DNA of 18,283 nt from CAYLOC01 sp964385195 (lineage in GTDB: Bacteria; Actinomycetota; Actinomycetes; Propionibacteriales; Nocardioidaceae): contig CAYLOC010000049.1 of the NCBI GenBank assembly GCA_964385195.1, positions 1 through 18,283 on the forward strand, read 5' to 3'. The translations under genes and the position numbers were made by a program. Within the stretch, counting starts at the first letter, position 1, and each line of letters starts with the position of its first letter. Under the pieces are notes generated by a model, which was not told the DNA's origin, did not search any database, and worked only from the letters and a program-made list of their open reading frames with translations. Below are positions 12,698-18,283 of the stretch, in pieces.

Positions 12698-13639
12698 ATG
12701 GACACCACTGCCGCCCGCCTCCTCCGGTTGCTGAGCCTGCTGCAGTCCCGCCGCCAGTGGTCGGCCGCAGATCTGGCGGACCGGCTGACGGTCACCGAAC
12801 GCACGGTACGCCGCGACGTGACCCGGCTGCGCGAGCTCGGCTATCCGGTGGTGGCGGCACCGGGCGTCGGCGGTGGCTACCGGCTCGGTCGCGGCACGAA
12901 ACTGCCGCCGCTGCTGCTGGACGACGAGGAGGCGGTCGCCGTCGCAGTCTCGCTGCAGACCGCCGCCGGGGGGACCGTGACCGGCGGCGGGGAGGCTGCC
13001 GCCCGCGCCCTGGCCAAACTCGACCAGGTGCTTCCCGGGCGGCTGCGCACACAGGTGGCTGCCCTCGCCGCCTCCACCGTGTCGATGTCGGCCGGGACGC
13101 CGACGGTGGACTCAGCGGCTCTTGCCGCCTTGGCGACGGCGTGCCGCGACTCCGAACGGGTCCGCTTCGACTACCAGCGCCACGACGGGACCGAGTCGCA
13201 CCGACGGGTCGAGCCCTACCGGCTGGTCTGTACGGGCCGGCGGTGGTACCTGGTCGCGCGAGACCTGGATCGCGACGCCTGGCGGACCTTCCGCGTCGAC
13301 CGGATCGACCACGTCGTCGCCACCGGATGGCGGTTCGACGCGGAGGACCCGCCCGATGCCGTGGAGTTCGTCTCCCGCGGGGTGGGGGTCGCGCCGTACC
13401 CGCATCAAGCACGTATCCGGCTGCACGCGCCGGTGGAGACGGCCATGGAGTGGATACCTCCCTCGACCGGCCTGCTGACGCGCATCGACAGCGCGACGTG
13501 TGAGCTGGCCATCGGGGCGGACTCCCTCCATGCGCTGGCCCGGGAAATGGTCATGCTGGACTGCGACTTCGAGGTGCTGGAACCCCCGGAGCTGGTGGAT
13601 CTGCTGCGTCATGTCAGGACGCGGCTGGCCCGGCTCTAG
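12698..13639 (+). CDS. HTH/WYL-domain transcriptional regulator (YafY-like)
   Basis: A 313-residue regulator. An HTH_11 domain starts at once (MDTTAARLLRLLSLLQSRRQ, then LTVTERTVRRDVTRLRELGY), followed by the wing GVGGGYRLGRGTKLPPLLL. The middle carries the WYL domain: SERVRFDYQRHDG, RRVEPYRLVCTGRRWYLVAR and the FRVDRIDHVV strand; the C-terminal WCX extension ends LVDLLRHVRTRLARL. WYL domains bind nucleotide-like or nucleic acid ligands, but the ligand here is unknown. The ATG at 12698 lies eight bases after CAGAAT and lacks a ribosome binding site, so a leaderless mRNA is likely. It probably controls itself and the divergent DinB gene. Its TAG stop and the TAG of the convergent muramidase gene lie in one CTAG at 13636-13639. 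Confidence 0.92.
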   Translation: MDTTAARLLRLLSLLQSRRQWSAADLADRLTVTERTVRRDVTRLRELGYPVVAAPGVGGGYRLGRGTKLPPLLLDDEEAVAVAVSLQTAAGGTVTGGGEAAARALAKLDQVLPGRLRTQVAALAASTVSMSAGTPTVDSAALAALATACRDSERVRFDYQRHDGTESHRRVEPYRLVCTGRRWYLVARDLDRDAWRTFRVDRIDHVVATGWRFDAEDPPDAVEFVSRGVGVAPYPHQARIRLHAPVETAMEWIPPSTGLLTRIDSATCELAIGADSLHALAREMVMLDCDFEVLEPPELVDLLRHVRTRLARL

Positions 13640-14670
13640 CAGGGGTTCTCGGCGGTACAGGTCGCCAGCGCCACCAGCCGTTCGTAGGAGCCGTTGAACA
13701 CGTCCCGGTCGGTGGTGCCGATCCCGGGTACCCATCCGGTGGAGGTGTACTGCCAGAACGTCCAGAACGGCCAACCGTTCGGCAGCGGGTACGGGTCCGA
13801 CCCCCAGTTCGCGATGACCAGCGGCGAGGTGTCTCCGAAACCTCCGTAGTTGCCGGTGCACTGGGACCACCAGTTCGTGGTGGTGTAGACGAGCGGGTAC
13901 CGCCCGGTCATGTCCTTCACGGTGTTGCTGAAGTCAGAGATCCAGTTGACCATCTGCGCATCGGTGAGGTTGTAGCACGTCGGCCCGTACGGGTTGTACT
14001 CGATGTCGAGCATCGGCGGCAGGGTCAGCCCGTCGCCGGACCATCCGCCGCCATGGTTGACGAAGAACCGGGCCTGCGTGGCGCCGCTGGAGTCGGCGGG
14101 GTTCGCGAAGTGGTAGGCGCCCCGGATGATGCCGTGGTAGTAGGACTGCAGGTAGTTGTGGTCGAACGAGGCGTCGATGAAGTAGGTGCCCTCGGTGGCC
14201 TTGATCATGGCGAAGTCGATACCCGCAGCGTCGACCTGGTCCCAGTTGATGTAGCCGTTGTTGTTGCTCACGTCGACTCCCTGTGGAGCCGACGCCATCG
14301 GGTGCACGCGGGGCGTCGAGTTCTTCCACTGCTGACGCAGTGACTTCGGGATCGTCGAGCCCATCGCGTGGTCGTTCGCCGCGGTGACCGGTGGGTGCGC
14401 GCCCTCTGACGGCGTGACGTTCGCCGGTGGGGGCGCGGGGTCGGTACTCGCCTCCACCGGCCCGACGGTGAGTGTGGCGGCGGCCAGAACGAACGCGCCC
14501 AGTGCAGCGATCCGTGCGGCGAAGCGCCGGCGGTTCCGGNNNNNNNNNNNNNNNNNNNNNNNNNNNNNNNNNNNNNNNNNNNNNNNNNNNNNNNNNNNNN
14601 NNNNNNNNNNNNNNNNNNNNNNNNNNNNNNNNNNNNNNNGCGGGTGGGTGCGGCGGGGTGACGGTTGCAT
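13636..14670 (-). CDS. secreted GH25 muramidase (lysozyme M1/cellosyl type), N-terminus interrupted by assembly gap
   Basis: This enzyme hydrolyses the beta-1,4 bond between N-acetylmuramic acid and N-acetylglucosamine in peptidoglycan. The GH25 barrel begins at QGVDVSNNNGYINWDQV with a conserved Asp and carries FAMIKATEGTYFIDASFDHN, HFANPADSSGATQARFFV and the catalytic LPPMLDIEYNP. TTNWWSQCTGN, WPFWTFWQYTSTG and TTDRDVFNGSYERL follow, ending in CTAENPC. Upstream of the barrel are an arginine-rich stretch, a hydrophobic segment (IAALGAFVLAAATLTVGPVE) and a Pro/Ala linker, which fit export. The ATG at 14670 has GGGAG upstream and starts MQPSPRRTHP; a 100-N gap then interrupts the signal peptide n-region. 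The ATG is in frame with the barrel across 100 N, so the real gap should be 1 modulo 3. No holin or phage gene is near, so it is a cellular enzyme. Confidence 0.9.
   Translation of the reverse strand: MQPSPRRTHPXXXXXXXXXXXXXXXXXXXXXXXXXXXXXXXXXXRNRRRFAARIAALGAFVLAAATLTVGPVEASTDPAPPPANVTPSEGAHPPVTAANDHAMGSTIPKSLRQQWKNSTPRVHPMASAPQGVDVSNNNGYINWDQVDAAGIDFAMIKATEGTYFIDASFDHNYLQSYYHGIIRGAYHFANPADSSGATQARFFVNHGGGWSGDGLTLPPMLDIEYNPYGPTCYNLTDAQMVNWISDFSNTVKDMTGRYPLVYTTTNWWSQCTGNYGGFGDTSPLVIANWGSDPYPLPNGWPFWTFWQYTSTGWVPGIGTTDRDVFNGSYERLVALATCTAENPC
14540..14639. other. assembly gap (100 N) in the signal-peptide region of the GH25 gene
   Basis: One hundred unknown bases, a scaffold placeholder. It falls between MQPSPRRTHP and the arginine-rich start of the hydrophobic segment. 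The flanks are very G/C-rich with short inverted motifs, a likely cause of the assembly break. Confidence 0.97.
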
Positions 14671-14731
14671 GTGCGGTCTCCCTTCGGTGGTACGTCGGGG
14701 CGACCGCCCGCTGTCGTGCTCGGTGTGCGAC

Positions 14732-14753
14732 GAGTCACCCACGACGGGTGCTC
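14732..14753 (-). promoter_or_regulatory. hairpin in the upstream region of the GH25 gene
   Basis: On the plus strand GAG-T-CACCC (14732-14740) pairs with GGGTG-CTC (14746-14753) around ACGAC, an 8-bp stem with one bulged base. It lies about 60 bases upstream of the muramidase ATG and about 70 bases after the SDR stop. It could be a terminator for the SDR transcript or part of the muramidase leader. I checked for a ydaO (cyclic-di-AMP) riboswitch, frequent before such hydrolases, and do not see its conserved core. Confidence 0.3.
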
Positions 14754-14820
14754 CTCGATCGTCGCGCAGGTCAGATCGGGACGCAACCGGAGGAACCACC
14801 ACATGCGCGGCTGGTGCTGG

Positions 14821-15663
14821 CTAGTGCAGGTACGACGCGCCGTTGAAGTCGACGATGGCGCCGGCGGCCCACTGCGCGCCCGGCTGTGCCAGCGACATCA
14901 CCGCGGTCGCCACCTCCTCCGGGGTCGCCACCCGCCCGAACGGGCTCTGTGCCCGGATCGCGTCCCCTTCCGCCCCGGCCAGCCGGGTCGCGGCCATCTC
15001 GGTGTCGATGAAACCCGGCGCGATCCCACAACACGCAATGCCGTGCGGCGCCAGGGCCACCGCGAGCGACTGCGTCAACGCGTGCACCCCGGCCTTCGTC
15101 GCGCCGTACGCCGGCACCTCCGGCTCCCCGCGGTACGCGCCGCGCGAGCCCACCGACACGATGCAGCCGACGGGAAGCCCGCCGACCGGCGGCCGGTCGA
15201 TCATCTGCCGCGCCACGAGGTAGGAGACGTTGGCGGTACCCAGCAGGTTGACGTCCACGGTGCGTCGCCAGGCATCGGACCACTCGGCGTACGTCGAGTG
15301 CGCGACGTCGAGACTCAGGCGATGCCCGCTGCCGGCGTCGGTGGAGTACAGCGCGGCGTTGTTCACCAGGACATCGACGCGCCCCAGAGCATTGACGGCC
15401 GCGTCGACCAGGCGCTGCACCTGTTGAGGATCGGCCAGATCCCCTTGCACGATCGTGTGGCCGTCTCCCTCGAGCGACCGCAGCACGTTCGCCGCCTCAA
15501 CAGGACTCTGCCGGTGATGGACCGCGATCCGGTCCCCGCACATCCTGGCGAAGGTCCGCGCCACCTCCGCACCCACTCCCCGGGAGGCGCCGGTGACGAG
15601 CACCCCGCGGCGCGGGCGTTCGGGAAGTCCATCCTCGTGCGGTGTTTCGGGCTCCTCGCTCAT
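14821..15663 (-). CDS. short-chain dehydrogenase/reductase (FabG-like)
   Basis: An NAD(P)-dependent SDR oxidoreductase of 280 residues. The cofactor loop is TGASRGVG (24-31), the NNAA motif is in VDVLVNNAALYST, and the catalytic residues are Ser173, Tyr186 and Lys190 (GSRGAYRGE, PAYGATKAG). The PG motif, IAPGFIDTEM, and a C-terminal GAIVDFNGASYLH complete the classical fold. HHRQSP after the second strand, with an Arg near the site that reads the cofactor 2'-phosphate, suggests NADPH, but this is weak. A 19-residue polar N-terminal extension precedes the fold. An insert around residues 110-130 (STDAGSGHRLSLDVAHSTYA) is longer than in FabG, so the substrate may not be an acyl-ACP. ATG 15663 has only a poor ribosome binding site; a TACGCT box six bases upstream could mean a leaderless mRNA. 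It lies upstream of the GH25 gene, same strand, 150 bp apart. Confidence 0.9.
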   Translation of the reverse strand: MSEEPETPHEDGLPERPRRGVLVTGASRGVGAEVARTFARMCGDRIAVHHRQSPVEAANVLRSLEGDGHTIVQGDLADPQQVQRLVDAAVNALGRVDVLVNNAALYSTDAGSGHRLSLDVAHSTYAEWSDAWRRTVDVNLLGTANVSYLVARQMIDRPPVGGLPVGCIVSVGSRGAYRGEPEVPAYGATKAGVHALTQSLAVALAPHGIACCGIAPGFIDTEMAATRLAGAEGDAIRAQSPFGRVATPEEVATAVMSLAQPGAQWAAGAIVDFNGASYLH

Positions 15664-15809
15664 GGGCCGAGCGTATCCGCACGGGCATTACCGGGCGGAC
15701 CGTAGGTGACGGATGGACAACGATTACGGCTCGTGCGAGGCAAGTGGGGCGGATCACAGGTGCCAACCGCTAACCTATGGGCTTACGCCTACCTACCAGG
15801 GAGACGCAG

Positions 15810-16652
15810 ATGACCCAGACTTGGAAGCAGTCCCGGCGGGCGTTGGTGGCGCTCGCCGCGGCCTGCACGCTCGCGTTCGGTGCCGCGGCCTGCGGCGGAT
15901 CAGGCGATGACGGAGGTTCGGCCACGGTCGACGGCGTCACGCTGCTCAACGCCGGGAAGCTGACCACCTGTACCCACCTTCCGTACAAGCCGTTCGAGTT
16001 CAAGCAGGGCGACAAGGTGGTCGGGTTCGACGTCGCCATGCTGGACCTGCTCGCCGACGACCTCGGCGTGGACCAGAAGGTGGTCGACATCGGGTGGAAC
16101 CAGATCACCTCCGGCGCCGTGTTCGCCGCCGACAAGTGCGAGATCGGCTTCGGCGCCATGACGATCACCGACGAACGCGCGAAGTCGGTGAAGTTCTCCG
16201 ACCCGTACTTCAACGCGACCCAGGCGTTGCTGGTGCGCAAGTCCGACCCGTACAAGTCACTCGCCGACCTCAAAGGCAAGAAGCTCGGCGTACAGACCGA
16301 CACCACCGGCCAGATCTACGCCGAGGACCACAAGGACGAGTTCGGTTACACCATCGTCGTTTACGACGACTCCATCACCGAGTTCGAGGGAGTGAAGTCC
16401 GGGAAGGTCGACGCCGCCATCAACGACAACGCACCGTTGTACCAGTTCTCCAAGACCAATCCCGACACCGAGGTGACCGCCGAGTTCGACACCGGCGAGC
16501 ACTACGGGTTCGCGGTCAAGAAGGACGACGCCAACGCCAAGAAGCTGGTGGAGAAGCTCAATGCCGCCATCGCCGACGCGAAGAAGGACGGCACCTACGA
16601 GAAGCTGTTCAAGAAGTGGTTCGGCAAGCTACCCCAGAAGGTGAACGAGTAG
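15810..16652 (+). CDS. polar amino-acid ABC transporter, substrate-binding lipoprotein
   Basis: This is a family 3 solute-binding protein (SBP_bac_3) that captures an amino acid outside the membrane and delivers it to the permease encoded next. The product is 280 residues. The signal peptide (MTQTWKQSRRALVALAAACT) ends in AAAC with Cys28 as the lipid-anchored residue, then a Gly/Ser/Asp spacer. Family features are YKPFEFKQGDKVVGFDVAML, GAMTITDERAKSVKFSDPYF, whose Arg normally binds the alpha-carboxylate, and VDAAINDNAPLYQF, whose Asp normally binds the alpha-amino group. The start ATG 15810 follows AGGGAGA by five bases; the in-frame ATG at 15777 has no such site. The permease gene follows after 9 bases, so the three genes form an operon. 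The side-chain specificity cannot be read with confidence; glutamate, glutamine, arginine and cystine are candidates. Confidence 0.93.
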   Translation: MTQTWKQSRRALVALAAACTLAFGAAACGGSGDDGGSATVDGVTLLNAGKLTTCTHLPYKPFEFKQGDKVVGFDVAMLDLLADDLGVDQKVVDIGWNQITSGAVFAADKCEIGFGAMTITDERAKSVKFSDPYFNATQALLVRKSDPYKSLADLKGKKLGVQTDTTGQIYAEDHKDEFGYTIVVYDDSITEFEGVKSGKVDAAINDNAPLYQFSKTNPDTEVTAEFDTGEHYGFAVKKDDANAKKLVEKLNAAIADAKKDGTYEKLFKKWFGKLPQKVNE

Positions 16653-16661
16653 GGAAGCGTC

Positions 16662-17501
16662 ATGACTGATACCGCTGCGCCTCCCGCAGCGGCGCGGAGG
16701 CGGCTGAGTCCGCGTCAGCGGGCCCAGCGCATCCGGGTCGTCCAGTACGTCGTCCTGGCCGTCGTCGTGGTGGCGGCCATTGTGCTCGCGGACTGGCAGC
16801 AGATCGCGCACGTCTTCTTCGATCCCGCCCTGATCAAGGAGACGATCCTCAACGGGCTGGGCATGGCCCTGTTCCATACGGTGGTCTACACCGCCGGAGG
16901 TTTCGTGTTCGGCCTGGTGGTGGGCACCATCCTGGCGCTCATGCGGCTGTCGGACATCGGACCCTACCGGTGGATCGCCACTGCCTACGTCGAGTTCTTC
17001 CGCGGTCTGCCGACCCTGGTCGTGTTCATCGCGCTGTCGCTGCTGCCGCTGGCGTTCAACGGCTTCTCGCTGCCCTACGACCCGTTCGGCACCGTGTGGC
17101 TGGCGCTGGGCATCGTCGGCAGCGCCTACATGGCCGAGACGATCCGCGCCGGCATCCAGGCGGTCCCGAAGGGGCAGGTGGAAGCGGCCCGGTCGCTGGG
17201 CATGCCGTCATCGGTGGCGATGCGCAAGATCGTGTTGCCGCAGGCGTTCCGCATGATGCTTCCACCGCTGACCAACGAGCTGATCCTGCTGGTCAAGGAC
17301 TCCTCACTGGTCTACGTCATCGGCATCGCGGTGAGCAGCTACGAGCTGACCAAGTTCGGCCGTGGACTGGCCAACGACACCGCGAACATCACCCCGCTGG
17401 TCGTGGCCGGGTTCGGCTACCTGCTGATTACATTGCCGTTGTCCTACATCGTGCGGCGCATGGAGCGCAGCACCGGCGTTTCGGCAGGGGTGCCGGCATG
17501 A
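16662..17501 (+). CDS. polar amino-acid ABC transporter, permease
   Basis: The membrane component of the importer, of the HisM/GlnP type, 279 residues. A basic cytoplasmic N-terminus of about 25 residues precedes the first membrane segment (VVQYVVLAVVVVAAIVLAD). The typical family segment follows: NGLGMALFHTVVYTAGGFVF, then FFRGLPTLVVFIALSLLPLA. The cytoplasmic EAA loop that docks on the ATPase is AARSLGMPSSVAMRKIVLPQ, followed by LTNELILLVKDSSLVYVIG. Five to six membrane helices are likely in all. Only one permease gene is present, so it should work as a homodimer. Its TGA stop overlaps the ATPase ATG (ATGA at 17498-17501), which indicates translational coupling. Confidence 0.94.
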   Translation: MTDTAAPPAAARRRLSPRQRAQRIRVVQYVVLAVVVVAAIVLADWQQIAHVFFDPALIKETILNGLGMALFHTVVYTAGGFVFGLVVGTILALMRLSDIGPYRWIATAYVEFFRGLPTLVVFIALSLLPLAFNGFSLPYDPFGTVWLALGIVGSAYMAETIRAGIQAVPKGQVEAARSLGMPSSVAMRKIVLPQAFRMMLPPLTNELILLVKDSSLVYVIGIAVSSYELTKFGRGLANDTANITPLVVAGFGYLLITLPLSYIVRRMERSTGVSAGVPA

Positions 17502-18271
17502 GTGGAACAGCACAAGCGGTACCGGTCGTTGACGTCCACGACCTGCACAAGTCCTTCGGCGACAACCACGTGCTGCGGGGCATCAACTTCTCGGTCAGTG
17601 CCGGTGAGGTGGTATGTGTCATCGGCGCGTCGGGGTCGGGCAAGTCCACGTTCCTGCGGTGCCTGAACATGCTGGAGCACCCGCAGTCGGGCAGCGTGAT
17701 CATCCGTGGAGACGAGATCACCGACCCCGACTGCGACATCGACGCGGTACGCCGGCAGATCGGGATGGTCTTCCAGCAGTTCAACCTGTTCCCGCACTAC
17801 AGCGTGCTGGAGAACTGCATGGTGGCCCAGCAGACCGTGCTGCGGCGCAAGCAGGCGGAGGCCGAGCGGGTCGCACGGGACAACCTGGTCCGGGTGGGGC
17901 TGGAGGACAAGATCGGCCAGTACCCGTCCCAGCTTTCCGGTGGGCAGCAACAGCGCGTGGCAATCGCGCGCGCACTGTCGATGGACCCGGCCCTGATGCT
18001 GTTCGACGAGCCCACGTCGGCGCTGGACCCCGAGCTGGTCGGTGAGGTGCTGACCGTCATGCGGGGCCTGGCGGAGCAGGGCATGACGATGATCGTGGTC
18101 ACCCATGAGATGACCTTCGCCCGCGAGGTCGCAGACCGGGTGGTGTTCATGGATGGCGGCGTGATCCTTGAGGACGGCACACCGCAGGACGTGATCGGTA
18201 ACCCCCGGGAGCCCCGGACCCGCGAGTTCCTCAAGCGGGTCCTGGACCCCACCCACGTCCAGCCCGCCTGA
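17498..18271 (+). CDS. polar amino-acid ABC transporter, ATP-binding protein
   Basis: The ATPase that powers the importer, 257 residues and complete. Walker A is GASGSGKST (residues 43-51), the Q-loop is MVFQQFNLFPHYSVLEN, the signature is LSGGQQQRVAIARAL, Walker B is LMLFDEPTSALDPE, and the H-loop is VVTHEMTFAREVADRV. FNLFPH and the short 240-260 residue length with no regulatory C-terminal domain are typical of the GlnQ/HisP group. The in-frame extension to 16970 is an antiparallel-frame artefact of the permease gene; ATG 17498 overlaps the permease stop by four bases. It ends 12 bases before the window edge, so any further operon member or terminator is not visible. Confidence 0.95.
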   Translation: MSGTAQAVPVVDVHDLHKSFGDNHVLRGINFSVSAGEVVCVIGASGSGKSTFLRCLNMLEHPQSGSVIIRGDEITDPDCDIDAVRRQIGMVFQQFNLFPHYSVLENCMVAQQTVLRRKQAEAERVARDNLVRVGLEDKIGQYPSQLSGGQQQRVAIARALSMDPALMLFDEPTSALDPELVGEVLTVMRGLAEQGMTMIVVTHEMTFAREVADRVVFMDGGVILEDGTPQDVIGNPREPRTREFLKRVLDPTHVQPA

Positions 18272-18283
18272 GCAGCCACGCCC

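Noticed and set aside
12085..13503. 472-codon plus-strand frame across DinB and the WYL regulator
   Set aside because: It is a high-GC shadow frame, antisense to DinB and offset from the clear WYL frame; no motif is recognisable.
14665..15705. 346-codon plus-strand frame opposite the SDR
   Set aside because: The minus-strand SDR has all catalytic motifs; the plus-strand frame is its shadow.
1..18283. CRISPR array, tRNA, rRNA, prophage or conjugative genes
   Set aside because: I looked on both strands and saw no regular spaced repeats, no cloverleaf with a T-loop, no rRNA stretch and no integrase or phage structural gene. The GH25 enzyme has no holin or tail genes nearby.

Overview
The window is about 18.3 kb of GC-rich DNA from an actinobacterium. 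The evidence is strong third-position G/C in the coding frames, GTG starts, several probable leaderless genes, a zinc-free (cysteine-poor) ribosomal protein S4, the gene order rpsK-rpsD-rpoA-rplQ, and actinobacterial accessory families (WYL regulator, RNHCP protein, DUF4188 protein). The RpoA tail (…FVEDEQY) resembles Propionibacteriales such as Nocardioides or Kribbella as I remember them; that placement is tentative. Two exactly 100-base N runs (2743-2842 and 14540-14639) are scaffold placeholders, so this is a draft assembly.

Layout. (1) 1-2901, plus strand: the end of the ribosomal alpha operon, rpsK (5' truncated), rpsD, rpoA and rplQ, with hairpin-rich spacers around rpoA. (2) 2904-6724: a block that separates rplQ from truA. 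It holds a ferredoxin reductase-type flavoprotein and folE (minus strand, 4-bp overlap), a divergent SufR-like regulator with a cysteine-rich C-terminus, then a DUF4188 protein and a MerR regulator diverging from a 44-bp near-perfect AT-rich palindrome. (3) 6723-8230: truA, bracketed by two copies of a 50-bp palindromic repeat, then an overlapping RsmC-like methyltransferase gene. (4) 8292-9260: a CE7 acetylesterase on the minus strand, then a 441-bp stretch with no convincing gene but two operator-like palindromes. (5) 9702-13639: an RNHCP zinc protein, an unrecognised small protein, a pyridine nucleotide-disulfide oxidoreductase, and a divergent DinB-like/WYL-regulator pair. A 70-bp hairpin lies between the oxidoreductase and the DinB gene. 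(6) 13636-15663, minus strand: a secreted GH25 muramidase and a short-chain dehydrogenase. (7) 15810-18271, plus strand: a complete polar amino-acid ABC importer (lipoprotein, permease, ATPase).

How the parts fit. The alpha operon, truA and the methyltransferase serve transcription, ribosome assembly and RNA modification. The region 2 block is the most system-like part: a probable Fe-S sensing regulator faces a two-gene operon coding for a pterin-forming enzyme and a flavin electron-transfer enzyme, and their promoters interleave in 99 bp. Beside it is a second, separately controlled pair (MerR/DUF4188). Convergent genes repeatedly abut or overlap at their stop codons, so space between 3' ends is very small; the two palindromic repeats and the 70-bp hairpin are exceptions that stand out. 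I see no rRNA, tRNA, CRISPR array, transposase or phage gene.
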